A stretch of 62,520 nucleotides of DNA from Campylobacterales bacterium (lineage in GTDB: Bacteria; Campylobacterota; Campylobacteria; Campylobacterales; Sulfurospirillaceae). Position 1 is the first letter of the stretch, and each line of letters starts with the position of its first letter. Below, in pieces: positions 1-8,814 of this stretch. The notes below the pieces were generated by a model, which worked only from the letters and a program-made list of their open reading frames with translations, was not told the origin of the DNA and did no database searches. The DNA lies in assembly GCA_016930915.1 (NCBI GenBank), contig JAFGFU010000029.1, positions 1 to 62,520 on the forward strand. The letters run 5' to 3'. Made by a program: the position numbers and the translations under genes.

Positions 1-259
1 ATATACTTAATTGTGGTTTGAAATATTGATTTGTTTATTTTCTATCTCCTCTCTTTCAAACACAAATCATAATCAGTTGCGTAAAGTTAAACGTAAAGCC
101 CTACCTCTATAACTTCATGGTTTTCATAAAATTCATTTTTATTATTGCTGAGAAAGGCTAAAAGTAAATTATTTTTTATTTCTTAAAAACAAAAAAATTA
201 TATAAAAACAACCTTATTATAGGGGAATTTTGAAATTTGTTTTTTATTTTTTTATTTTT
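1..259. other. AT-rich non-coding flank
   Basis: I see no credible gene here. The stretch is strongly AT-rich. It contains, at 86-105, a segment that is nearly the reverse complement of one at 5048-5068 on the far side of the restriction-modification module (see the inverted-repeat entries). The rest shows no recognisable RNA gene or promoter. Confidence 0.5.
86..105. repeat. left inverted repeat flanking the R-M module
   Basis: GTTAAACGTAAAGCCCTACC is close to the reverse complement of 5048-5068, with one substitution and one indel over about 20 bases. The two copies face each other across the restriction-methylase and AlbA_2 genes. They could be the ends of a transferred segment or copies of a REP-like element; no transposase is visible. 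Confidence 0.5.
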
Positions 260-1912
260 TTATTTTTTATTCTCCAAAAAATAAACCATATTTTTCTTTT
301 CTCCCTCTCTTTGAATTTCACCAGATTCATACATTTTATAAACGACTCTTCTCAAATATTTTATATCCAAATCATCTGTTCGTTTGTGAATCTCAGAAAT
401 CTTACTGTTTGGGTGTATTTTCAAATCTTCTTTAATGAGTGCTCGGAGTTGGGGCTCTTCCATCGTTTTTAAGCTAGGCTTTAAATTATGCTCTAGTGAA
501 GATAAAATCTTCGGGTTTATCATATACATCAGACCTTTTGTTTTACCTTCAGTTATCACAATTTTTTTATCTACAAGGTTATCAATCCAATGTCTTAGTC
601 TATCATTGTCATTTAGTTGAAGTATTTTTGATAAGTCAAAACCAGAGAGTTTTTTATTTCTAACAATCGCACCTAATGTGATGATTTCTTTTTGGGTAAG
701 CTGATAGTGTTTTGCTAAATAGTCCAAAATTTGTAAAATTTCATTATTGATAATACTGGAATAAATCGTGATTTGAACATAATTAATGTCACTCTCAATC
801 TTCGGATACATCTTTCCATCAAGACTTAGTTTTTCATAAATCAAATCGTACCCGCTCCCTTCACTTTCCATGAGTTTTAGGGCTTTAAAGGTATTAATTA
901 AGTGAGGATTTCGTCTTTGTACTTGATGTAAGATATTGTCTTTTGTAATACCAAGAGGCAATCCACCAGGGTTTTTTATCTCTAGTCTATCTTCATAAAC
1001 CAATATAAAAATATCTCCTGAAATCGTAAAAGACTTGTGGACAAACGCATTCACGATTAATTCACGAATAACATCTTTTGAATAGTGCCTAATTTGCTTT
1101 CTAAACATGCCATCAGGTAATTCAAAACTGTAATTTAACTCAACGGCTTCTTTTTCAATATCTAAAATGAGCTCTTTGGGATTATACTGATTCAAATTCC
1201 AATCAACTTTTCGGACTTTATTTTCATTCTTATCATAAACAATATATTGCACGGTAATAGGGTAATTGAGTTTTGAACGCTGTTTAAAATTTCCAAGCCA
1301 CAAAATGCCTAAATTGGTCAAATACCCATCTTCTACAAGCTTGAAATACTCTAAAACATCAATATCGCTTTGTTCTTTTATAAAATCTCTAACCCTATCG
1401 GAGGTACGTATTTCATATAAAAACTTTGAGATATTATCTGGCTCAATGTGCGATATATGCGTTTTTGAGACAACAAGCTCCCATTGAAATGCACCCTTGT
1501 CATAAGCAAGTCTTGTAAGCTCTTCACTTTTAACGGGAGAGCATTCATCTCCAACACGCACAAACACTTTTCCATCACTCGTCGTTGCAATCGTTTTCAT
1601 TGATGGATAAACTTGTATCACAACAAATTCGCCACCGTTTTCATGTGTTTTTAATTCGGGATTGACTAAGCCTACACTATCAGTAAGGCTTCGTAAACTT
1701 TTGATAATTATATTAATCTCTTCTTGCGTTATCTTTTGCTCTTTTGGTGGAACTTTATCTTTATCTTCTACACCTATGACAAGAAAGCCACCTTGCGCAT
1801 TTGCCAAACTAACACATGTTTTTGCTAATTCTTTCAAATCAGCACTTTTCCCAACAGCTTTTTTAAGACTTTTATATTCTAGGGTGCTATTCTCGTATTT
1901 TTCTAAGTTCAT
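260..1912 (-). CDS. AlbA_2/Schlafen-type ATP-binding protein
   Basis: 550 residues. The N-terminal ~120 residues fit the AlbA_2 (Schlafen AlbA) family: an E-Y-K-S-L start, then SLANAQGGFLVIGVEDK, then KVFVRVGDECSPV. A GHKL-like ATP-binding segment follows at about residues 285-370 (RELIVNAFVHKSF, NPGGLPLG, EGSGYDLI), and the C-terminus looks like winged helix. Proteins of this build are often annotated as transcriptional regulators or ATP-dependent helicase-like; some sit in defence loci. Its ATG overlaps the stop of the upstream restriction-methylase gene (ATGA), so the two are translated together and it probably works with, or regulates, that enzyme. Its exact role is unknown. Confidence 0.8.
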   Translation of the reverse strand: MNLEKYENSTLEYKSLKKAVGKSADLKELAKTCVSLANAQGGFLVIGVEDKDKVPPKEQKITQEEINIIIKSLRSLTDSVGLVNPELKTHENGGEFVVIQVYPSMKTIATTSDGKVFVRVGDECSPVKSEELTRLAYDKGAFQWELVVSKTHISHIEPDNISKFLYEIRTSDRVRDFIKEQSDIDVLEYFKLVEDGYLTNLGILWLGNFKQRSKLNYPITVQYIVYDKNENKVRKVDWNLNQYNPKELILDIEKEAVELNYSFELPDGMFRKQIRHYSKDVIRELIVNAFVHKSFTISGDIFILVYEDRLEIKNPGGLPLGITKDNILHQVQRRNPHLINTFKALKLMESEGSGYDLIYEKLSLDGKMYPKIESDINYVQITIYSSIINNEILQILDYLAKHYQLTQKEIITLGAIVRNKKLSGFDLSKILQLNDNDRLRHWIDNLVDKKIVITEGKTKGLMYMINPKILSSLEHNLKPSLKTMEEPQLRALIKEDLKIHPNSKISEIHKRTDDLDIKYLRRVVYKMYESGEIQREGEKKNMVYFLENKK

Positions 1913-4842
1913 TTTTCACCTTCTACTATCTTTATCTCATCCTCATTCAAACCATAGAGTTTATAAACCATCGCATCTATCTCTTGTTCGTATTCAAGGA
2001 CTTTTTTTTCAAGTGTTTCTAACTCTTTTTTGAGTTTGATTTCACGGTCGAAATTGTTTACATGTAAAGCTTCGGCGAGTAGTGTTTTATAATCTTTGAT
2101 TTTTTGTTTTGATTCTAAAATCTCATCGACAAGAGCAATGAAAGGTTGTTGTTTTTCTTTGTCCATTTCAGGAATTGGTAATTTTCCAACACCATTTTCA
2201 AAATATTCATAAACTCCACTACCTGTTTGTTTTCCTATACTTTTATATCTAAAATTTAAAGTTTTTGAATTAAGAAGTGCCAAAAGATATTTTAAATCTA
2301 AATTTTCATTTGTATCAAAAATAACCGTTGTATTCGTAAAACCGATATATTCAGCAGTATCATCAAAACAAAAAATATTTTCTTTAGCACGATAAGAACA
2401 CCACAATTTATTTTTTCCATAAAACTCTTTGTGCATTGGACGGCTATATCTCCACCAGATTCGTCCCTCATTTTTCACAGTTGCTCTATTTTCCAAAAAG
2501 TCCTTATTTTCTAAAAGATGATTTTGTATTGATTGTGGTAACTCTTCAAAGGTTGCTATATCTTCAAAGTATAATAGATACTCTCTAGTTTCATCTATTG
2601 TGTATTTTTTTATAATTTCGCCACTCATTCGTTTTTTGATAAACTCTTTTGGAAATTTAGCTGGATACTCTTTAAACTGAAAAACATTATTTGCCGCAGT
2701 TTCCATACCTTTTCCAATTTTAAAAATAGTATTAAGTTTTGCATAGCAACTATCGATTTTTTCATTGATTGTATTGATTTTATCATCTACCAATGCAAAA
2801 ACATTATCTTTTTTAAGATTGACTTCAAAATAGTTTGTTTCACTACTAAGAACATCATATACATCTGATTGATTGTAGTTTTTCTCTATAAAATTATAAG
2901 CCTTTGTCCTATTGTCTGTTTTAATTTTATCAAGTTCAATAATAGCTGATGTAATGGAAGCATCTTCAAAAACCATATATTGCTCAAAATTTGTTATTTT
3001 TGAAATAGTTGTATTTTCGACCATATAGTTTCTTAATTTTTGTGCTTTGTCTGAAAACATAAAAGCATTTGAGATGATAAATCCTACTTTATTTTTTGTC
3101 ATTTTAATGGCAAGAGCTATAAAATAAAACAAAATATCGCTTTTATCTTGCCAAATTTCAGGATATTTATTTTGAATAGCGTGAGCGATTGGGGATTTTG
3201 CACCTAATGTTTGAATATTGAAATATGGTGGATTTCCAATCACCACATCAAAAGAGTTTTCAGCAAATGGCATATCCAAAAGCGAATTAGCACATTTGAT
3301 TTTATCGCTCAAATTTGCCAGTGCTCTACCTTTTTGCGCACTTCTTAGCCATAAAGAAAGCCGTGCGATTTCTACCGCATCTTCATTGATGTCCACACCG
3401 TAAAGGTTGTTTTCTAGGATAGAAGCTTCTATCTCGTAGTAAGCGGTGATGTCGCCCATGATGACGAGCTTTTCTTGGAGTTCTTTGTGCTCTTTGATGA
3501 GGTATTCTAGCGCTTGATTGAGAAATGCTCCACTGCCACAGGCTGGGTCAAGCACTTTTACATGTAAAAGCCACTCTTTGTACTTTTCCAAATTTTCTTT
3601 GGTTTGTGCTTCTTCTTTAGTGGGCTTTTTACTGTTTTTGGGAGCTTCCACACTTTTTACATGTAAAGCTTCTTTTTGTTCTTCGCAAAGCTTTCCTAGC
3701 GTGTTTTCAACGATGTAGCGGGTGATGTACTCGGGTGTGTAAAAGACACCGTCTTTTTTGCGTTTGGAGTTTTTTTTATCGAACTCTATGTCGTTTATGG
3801 AAGCGTTAAGTTCTTCAAGGTCACTCAAACTTTGCTCAAAGATGTGTCCGAGTATGTTCACCGAGATGTCGCTTACAAAGTCGTAGTTGCTTAAGTTTTG
3901 GGCATTTTCGTTGAGGCAAACATCGTCAATGCTGAGGCTATCTAAAAGCTCATCGGTGGCGAAAAGTCCGCCGTTGTATTTGGGAATGTTTAGTTTGGTA
4001 TTGCCTTGGTTGATGCCTTCAAAGTAAAACTTGTAGATGTCGTAGAGTTTGTAGTCGGTAAAGCGTTGATTGGTAAACTCTTCACGGATTTCTTTGATGG
4101 TGTTGTTGCGAAGTAAGCCTCTATCTTCTGCAAAGAGGATGAAGATAACTCTATCGCAGAGCTTTTGGGTGAGTCTTAGCAAGAGCGATTTGTCGATGTC
4201 AGGGTTGTTTTGGATGATATTTTCAAAAAGCCCAGTTCGAAAAAGCGTAAAGTCTTTGTAAAGCTCTTTGGAGATGCTCTGTTCAAAATTGGTGGATTTG
4301 TCTTTGAGCTTTTGAGGGATGTTCTCTTTGATACTTTCAAAACTCAACAGTAAATGCAGTTTTTTAAATTCATCGTAACTCAAAGAAAAAAGGTTAAATT
4401 TTTCATAAGCGGTTTTTTTGTCGATGTAAAATCGCAATTCATCAAAGTTAGAGATGATGACATACTTTGAGTTGGTGTGTGAGTTGTGGTAGTTAAAGGC
4501 TTGTGCTTCGATGCTATCTAATTGTTTGGTTTTTTGGTCTTTTAGCTCTACCACACCGATGATGTCACCGTTTACATAGATAACACCATCGGCTTTTTTG
4601 CTATCGGTTTCATTTTTCTTTTCACGTTCAAGGTTGAAATTGCTAGGGTTGCTTGTTTTGAGTGTGTAGCCTAAGCAGTTTTCAAACACATCTTTGAAAA
4701 AACCATCTTGATACTCTTCTTCTTTAAAGCCTCGTATCGCATCAACTTTGGCTAAAAATTTCTGATACTCTACCCACCTAAGAGCGACTTTGCTTTCATC
4801 TTGCGGAAATGTGTTTAATACGGATTTTTGAAAAAGTGCCAA
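1909..4842 (-). CDS. type IIG-like restriction enzyme/DNA methyltransferase
   Basis: About 977 residues, a single-chain restriction-modification protein. A PD-(D/E)xK-type nuclease core appears near the N-terminus (ADGVIYV, then GVVELKDQKTK; Asp ~84, Glu ~99, Lys ~101). Around residue 430 is the SAM-binding motif DPACGSGAF, and near 534 the adenine-N6 catalytic motif NPPYF. The C-terminal third should be the target-recognition region. I start it at the TTG at 4842 (reads MALFQKSVL) because AAGGTG sits at good spacing upstream. An ATG at 4914 would add 24 residues but has no Shine-Dalgarno sequence. It is in an operon with the AlbA_2 gene. Three TTTACATGTAAA copies lie inside it. No separate specificity subunit is present, so the target cannot be read from sequence. 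Confidence 0.88.
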   Translation of the reverse strand: MALFQKSVLNTFPQDESKVALRWVEYQKFLAKVDAIRGFKEEEYQDGFFKDVFENCLGYTLKTSNPSNFNLEREKKNETDSKKADGVIYVNGDIIGVVELKDQKTKQLDSIEAQAFNYHNSHTNSKYVIISNFDELRFYIDKKTAYEKFNLFSLSYDEFKKLHLLLSFESIKENIPQKLKDKSTNFEQSISKELYKDFTLFRTGLFENIIQNNPDIDKSLLLRLTQKLCDRVIFILFAEDRGLLRNNTIKEIREEFTNQRFTDYKLYDIYKFYFEGINQGNTKLNIPKYNGGLFATDELLDSLSIDDVCLNENAQNLSNYDFVSDISVNILGHIFEQSLSDLEELNASINDIEFDKKNSKRKKDGVFYTPEYITRYIVENTLGKLCEEQKEALHVKSVEAPKNSKKPTKEEAQTKENLEKYKEWLLHVKVLDPACGSGAFLNQALEYLIKEHKELQEKLVIMGDITAYYEIEASILENNLYGVDINEDAVEIARLSLWLRSAQKGRALANLSDKIKCANSLLDMPFAENSFDVVIGNPPYFNIQTLGAKSPIAHAIQNKYPEIWQDKSDILFYFIALAIKMTKNKVGFIISNAFMFSDKAQKLRNYMVENTTISKITNFEQYMVFEDASITSAIIELDKIKTDNRTKAYNFIEKNYNQSDVYDVLSSETNYFEVNLKKDNVFALVDDKINTINEKIDSCYAKLNTIFKIGKGMETAANNVFQFKEYPAKFPKEFIKKRMSGEIIKKYTIDETREYLLYFEDIATFEELPQSIQNHLLENKDFLENRATVKNEGRIWWRYSRPMHKEFYGKNKLWCSYRAKENIFCFDDTAEYIGFTNTTVIFDTNENLDLKYLLALLNSKTLNFRYKSIGKQTGSGVYEYFENGVGKLPIPEMDKEKQQPFIALVDEILESKQKIKDYKTLLAEALHVNNFDREIKLKKELETLEKKVLEYEQEIDAMVYKLYGLNEDEIKIVEGEK

Positions 4843-5047
4843 AATGCCCACCTTTGTTTTTACATGTAGCGGTATTTTAACACACAAAATCTTCGTTTCT
4901 CGATTGGAAATCATAGTGAAATGTAACGCAGAACTTAAAAATAACTCTTTACATGTAAAGAGAAGAGCCTAAGCCCTCCTCTTATCTTACGCAGTCAAAG
5001 AACAAAAGAAAGAACAAAAAGGGTCAGGGCTAAATTTTGAATTTAGG

Positions 5048-5068
5048 GGTCAGGGCTTTACTTTTAAC
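5048..5068. repeat. right inverted repeat flanking the R-M module
   Basis: The sequence starts GGTCAGGGCTTTAC and its reverse complement matches 86-105 at nearly all positions. It overlaps the second of two GGGTCAGGGCT direct copies. With the left copy it brackets about 4.9 kb holding only the restriction-methylase and AlbA_2 genes. Confidence 0.5.
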
Positions 5069-5130
5069 TTTCTATACTCTAAGCCACTTTGCCACAAACT
5101 CCAAGACCTGCTAAAAATAATATCTATTTA

Positions 5131-5186
5131 ATCTTTAAAAGCAGAATAGAGAGTACCCTAAACTTCTTTCAATTTTTACATGTAAA
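5131..5186. repeat. direct repeat, copy 1, downstream of the ATP-grasp gene
   Basis: This segment and 6572-6629 share CTTTAAAA, then CTAAACTTCTTT, then CAATTTTTACATGTAAA, with scattered differences and a 2-base indel. The copies have the same orientation and flank the ATP-grasp gene. Confidence 0.6.
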
Positions 5187-5187
5187 T

Positions 5188-5229
5188 GCAATGGTAACAG
5201 ACTACTTTAAAGTAGCCTGTCACCATTGC
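5188..5229 (-). terminator. 42-bp near-perfect palindrome downstream of the ATP-grasp gene
   Basis: Two 21-base arms meet without a spacer (left arm begins GCAATGGT, centre TTTAAA, right arm ends ACCATTGC). Only two positions differ between the arms. In RNA made from the minus strand both become G-U wobble pairs, so the transcript leaving the ATP-grasp gene would fold completely, while plus-strand RNA would have two A-C mismatches. This suggests an RNA-level function on the minus strand, such as termination or 3'-end protection. There is no long U tract after it, so it is not a textbook intrinsic terminator. Confidence 0.5.
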
Positions 5230-5256
5230 AACTCTCCCCTTTTTTCTATATTTTTG

Positions 5257-6426
5257 TTAATAGGTGATAAATTCTTTTAAATCTGAACTTAATATATATT
5301 GTAACTCTTTCATATTTTCTTTTTTGGTCTTTGTAAATACAAAGCCAAATACAGGATATGTGTAAAAATCTATTTTTCTCAATTCTAAGACTTCTTCAAA
5401 TTTTGATAGAAGTTTTTCATAATCAAAAGATTTAACGTTACTGGTTAAAACTCCAGTAGAGTTATCGAGCACTACGATACTGTATAGCTCATCTTTTTTA
5501 TCCGCTAGAATTTCTTTCCAATCTGGCTTTTTTTGATTATAATAGTACAAATAAGGATTAAAGCCATATGCTTTATACGTCATGTCTGCGGTAGTACACC
5601 ATCCACCAAATCTCATGGGATTGACTTCTATCGGGATTAAAAGCCCCTCTTTCGTTCGTCTCAATTCTACATGGACAGGAAAATTTTTCATATTTGCTAA
5701 GGTACCAATTTGTTGCATAAAAGAGGTGAATTCTTCAAGATTTGCTTCTATGATTGCTTTTGATGTGGAATATATCCTATCACCAACATCACTGTCACTA
5801 AAAAATATATGCTCTAATATCGTTAAAATTACGGGTTCTCCAGAAGCATTAAAATAGGCATCAACAGCGTATTCATCACCATCTATACACTCTTCTACAA
5901 TAAACTCTTTTACATTGATGACTTCGAGTGGATACAAACCTAAACTCTCTTTTACAGCCTCTTTTATAGAAGTTTTTGCCTTATCCCATTCATCTTTACA
6001 TGTTACTCTATAAACGCCCATACTCATAAATCCAATGGAGGGTTTTATGATAAATTCACTGGGTAAATCTTCGTAATTGACATCATCAAAATCTTCAAAA
6101 TTTAGCGCTTTAAAATAAAAATCAGGGTACATAGAATGTATCAATTTTCTAAATTTTATCTTATCTTTAAACAGCTCTATTTTATATGGAATTTCGCAAA
6201 AATCTAAATTTGTGGCTATCCAACCAATGGAATTTTCTGAAGTACAATATATGGGTAGATGAGGTGATTTTTTTGCTAAATTGATTGCTTCTTCTTCGCT
6301 AATTATATTCATACCTTCAAGCAAATCTAACGCTTCAAGTATCTTTGTCCCGACCACAGGTATGAAATTTTCTTTGAGTGTATTCTTTAAAAAATCAGAA
6401 ACATATGGCTTATCTAAAAAAAACAT
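5257..6426 (-). CDS. ATP-grasp domain protein (carboxylate-amine ligase type)
   Basis: About 389 residues. ATP-grasp features: a central EFIIKPSIGFMSMGVY segment (nucleotide-binding Lys), FIVEECIDGDEYAVDAY, and the metal-binding IEVNPMRFGG near residue 290. Enzymes of this fold join a carboxylate to an amine or thiol via an acyl phosphate; the substrate here is unknown. I start at the ATG at 6426 because AGGAG lies six to seven bases upstream; an in-frame extension to 6504 has no such site and is AT-rich. The gene stands alone, is more AT-rich than neighbours and is flanked by direct repeats and a long palindrome, consistent with acquisition as a cassette. Confidence 0.75.
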   Translation of the reverse strand: MFFLDKPYVSDFLKNTLKENFIPVVGTKILEALDLLEGMNIISEEEAINLAKKSPHLPIYCTSENSIGWIATNLDFCEIPYKIELFKDKIKFRKLIHSMYPDFYFKALNFEDFDDVNYEDLPSEFIIKPSIGFMSMGVYRVTCKDEWDKAKTSIKEAVKESLGLYPLEVINVKEFIVEECIDGDEYAVDAYFNASGEPVILTILEHIFFSDSDVGDRIYSTSKAIIEANLEEFTSFMQQIGTLANMKNFPVHVELRRTKEGLLIPIEVNPMRFGGWCTTADMTYKAYGFNPYLYYYNQKKPDWKEILADKKDELYSIVVLDNSTGVLTSNVKSFDYEKLLSKFEEVLELRKIDFYTYPVFGFVFTKTKKENMKELQYILSSDLKEFITY

Positions 6427-6571
6427 TTTTTTCTCCTGAACACTATAATTAACATACGTTATCACAACATCACTAAAAAATAAAATAATACTAGCGTTAA
6501 ACATTTAACTTTTTACACTTCCATACAATTGAACACTATTTCTAACATCTACAAAAACGCATATCTCTTAA

Positions 6572-6629
6572 ACCTTTAAAAACGGAATCAAAATTCGCCT
6601 AAACTTCTTTTTCAATTTTTACATGTAAA
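6572..6629. repeat. direct repeat, copy 2, upstream of the ATP-grasp gene
   Basis: Partner of 5131-5186 in the same orientation, again ending in TTTACATGTAAA. It lies between the start of the ATP-grasp gene and the divergent transaminase gene. Confidence 0.6.
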
Positions 6630-6709
6630 CGGAACTTCTGCCTACTTATTGCACACTTCCCTAAGCTATTATGGAGTAAAATGTCACATATTTTTTTAGG
6701 GAGTTTGCA

Positions 6710-7570
6710 ATGGAGAATATTGTTTTTTTAAACGGTGATTTTTGTAAGGCAGAAGATGCCAAAATCTCTATTTTTGATAGAGGATTTATTTTTGGTGATG
6801 GTATTTACGAGGTAGTACCTGTCATTAACGGTAAAGTGATTGATAAAGCGCCTTTTTATGAGCGTTTTGAAGCAAGTTTGAAAAAAATCAGCCTCACATC
6901 TCCTTTTTGTAGAGCTGAGCTTGATGCTATTTTAGATACATTGATTGCTAAAAATGAAATCGTTGAGGGTGGTGTTTACATGCAAGTCACCCGTGGTGTC
7001 GCTCCTCGTGAGTTTTATTTTCCTGAAAACACACCTGCTACATTTATGGCATTTACATTTAAAAAGAATATCATTAACAATCCTCTTGCAACCACAGGTG
7101 TAAAGGTGGCAAGCGTAGCAGATATTAGATGGAAACGCCGTGACATCAAATCTATCTCACTCTTAGGTCAAGTTTTAGCCAAAGAAGAAGTACACCAAAA
7201 AGGTGTATATGAGGGGTGGATGATTGAAGATGGCATGGTGACTGAGGGCACGTCATCCGCAGCATTTATCATTAAAGATGGCGTAATTATCACCCGTCCA
7301 CTCTCTAACGCCATTTTACCAAGCATTCGAAGAAAACTTTTACTCGAACACACCAAAGAGCATGGTATCAAAGTAGAAGAGCGTCTCTTTAGCATTGAAG
7401 AAGCACTCAATGCGGATGAAGCGTTTATGGCAAGTGCGACCACCTTTGTTTTACCGATTATCGAGATTGATGGAAAGCCTATTGGTAACGGTAAACCAGG
7501 TCCAATGGCGCAAAAACTACGTGCGATGTATGTAGAAGCTGCTCTTAAAGAAGCCAGAGAAAGTAAATAA
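6710..7570 (+). CDS. dat: D-amino-acid (D-alanine) aminotransferase, class IV
   Basis: 286 residues, the normal length for fold-type IV PLP transaminases. It has the FDRGFIFGDGIYEVVPV start typical of D-alanine transaminase, the PLP lysine in RRDIKSISLL, and TEGTSSAAFII for cofactor phosphate binding. The QVTRGVAPREFYFP segment favours the D-amino-acid enzyme over branched-chain transaminases. It interconverts D-alanine and D-glutamate with their keto acids, supplying peptidoglycan precursors. A good ribosome site (AGGGAGTTTGCA) precedes the ATG. A clear intrinsic terminator follows, so it is probably monocistronic. Confidence 0.88.
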   Translation: MENIVFLNGDFCKAEDAKISIFDRGFIFGDGIYEVVPVINGKVIDKAPFYERFEASLKKISLTSPFCRAELDAILDTLIAKNEIVEGGVYMQVTRGVAPREFYFPENTPATFMAFTFKKNIINNPLATTGVKVASVADIRWKRRDIKSISLLGQVLAKEEVHQKGVYEGWMIEDGMVTEGTSSAAFIIKDGVIITRPLSNAILPSIRRKLLLEHTKEHGIKVEERLFSIEEALNADEAFMASATTFVLPIIEIDGKPIGNGKPGPMAQKLRAMYVEAALKEARESK

Positions 7571-7577
7571 TTTTCAT

Positions 7578-7606
7578 AAAAAGGCGATATAGCTCGTCGC
7601 CTTTTT
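7578..7606 (+). terminator. intrinsic terminator after dat
   Basis: A 10-bp perfect stem (AAAAAGGCGA pairing with TCGCCTTTTT) with a 9-base loop, followed by GTTTTT. It lies 8 bases after the stop codon. Confidence 0.85.
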
Positions 7607-7668
7607 GTTTTTACATATAAACCTCACAATTATATTTTGTCTTTTATCTTTTGAGAAAGGAGAAACGT

Positions 7669-8814
7669 ATGGTCACACTTTTTGTTAAAATGCAACACCT
7701 TGTTGATCGCATTGTTTCTCGCTCTCCCTCTACGAATAAAGAGGCTTTGGCAAGACTAAATCACTATGTGTGGATTACATTTTTAATGCTCCCCATAGCA
7801 TTTATGACCTCATTCTACAATTTTCACATTCACAATACCGCCTTAGCTGTTAGTTTATTGCTTTTTGGGATTTACCTCATCGGCTCACTTTTTATTATTC
7901 CTTCCACCCATAAAGTCTATCAGATTTACTACATTGCTGTACTTTTTTTCAGCATTTTATTTCTCTACCTTGTATACCATGTCGATGAAGATCGTTCCCT
8001 TATCCTATGGCTCTTTACCTATCCTGTAGGAACCATTTTTTTGTTAGGCAACCGTGTTGGATTTTTTTTGAGTACGGCTCTTTTAGCCTGTAGTATCGTT
8101 TTGTTTATTGTGATTGATCATATTGACACTATCTATTCAACCCCTTTTCAAGTCCGTTTTGTTCTTGCTTATTTGGCGGTCTCTTTTATTGCGAGTTGGA
8201 TTGAGTACCATCGCTCACGTTACGAACAAGAGTCTTTGCAGACGCAAGAAGCGCTTTTAAAAGAGCAAGCTCTCCTTAAAAAAGAGATTAAAAGGCGCAT
8301 TGTGTTAGAAGAAGAACTCCAACACCTCGCCCAAACGGACACTTTAACTTCATTGTTTAACCGCAGGCATTTTTTAGCCCTAGGCCAACAAGAGATTGTA
8401 AAAGCGTTACGTTATGAGCATTCACTCTGCTTTGCCGTGTTAGATATTGACTTTTTTAAACGTATTAATGACACCCTAGGGCATCCTGTGGGAGACATTG
8501 TTGTAAGAACCCTCGCACGCCATTTACAAGACAGTGTTCGCCAAAGCGATATTGTCGCACGCATCGGAGGTGAAGAGTTTGCTTTTTTACTCTTACATGT
8601 AAACGAAGAACAAGCCAAAGCTAAAATGGAGCGTTTGCGTCAAGAGATTAGTGAGTGTATCATCAAATACGGGGATAATAAAACTTTAAGTGTAACCGTG
8701 AGCATTGGTCTTGCGATGTTGCAGCCACCTAATCAAACACTTGATGAGCTTTATATGAGAGCCGACCAGAAGCTCTACGAAGCCAAAAAAGCAGGACGCA
8801 ACTGTGTACGTTAA
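7669..8814 (+). CDS. membrane diguanylate cyclase (GGDEF)
   Basis: About 381 residues. The N-terminal ~175 residues hold about six hydrophobic segments of a membrane sensor, a short coiled coil follows (KEQALLKKEIKRRIVLEEEL), then a GGDEF domain with TDTLTSLFNRRHF and an intact active site RIGGEEF. It should make cyclic di-GMP from GTP. The ATG at 7669 is preceded by AAAGGAG at proper spacing, and an upstream in-frame TTG overlaps that site, so I reject the longer form. One TTACATGTAA core falls inside, read as LHVN. Its 3' end overlaps the convergent next gene by four bases. Confidence 0.88.
   Translation: MVTLFVKMQHLVDRIVSRSPSTNKEALARLNHYVWITFLMLPIAFMTSFYNFHIHNTALAVSLLLFGIYLIGSLFIIPSTHKVYQIYYIAVLFFSILFLYLVYHVDEDRSLILWLFTYPVGTIFLLGNRVGFFLSTALLACSIVLFIVIDHIDTIYSTPFQVRFVLAYLAVSFIASWIEYHRSRYEQESLQTQEALLKEQALLKKEIKRRIVLEEELQHLAQTDTLTSLFNRRHFLALGQQEIVKALRYEHSLCFAVLDIDFFKRINDTLGHPVGDIVVRTLARHLQDSVRQSDIVARIGGEEFAFLLLHVNEEQAKAKMERLRQEISECIIKYGDNKTLSVTVSIGLAMLQPPNQTLDELYMRADQKLYEAKKAGRNCVR

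Larger units (their letters stand above)
4843..5256. other. intergenic region rich in repeats
   Basis: About 410 bases without a convincing gene. It holds one TTTACATGTAAA (4948-4959), two direct copies of GGGTCAGGGCT (5021-5031 and 5047-5057), the right-hand inverted repeat (5048-5068), one member of the direct repeats around the ATP-grasp gene (5131-5186, ending in a second TTTACATGTAAA) and a 42-bp palindrome (5188-5229). The concentration of repeats suggests a junction between rearranged or acquired segments. Confidence 0.6.

Noticed and set aside
4843-4914. ATG at 4914 as start of the restriction-methylase
   Set aside because: No ribosome site; the TTG at 4842 has one and gives a family-like N-terminus.
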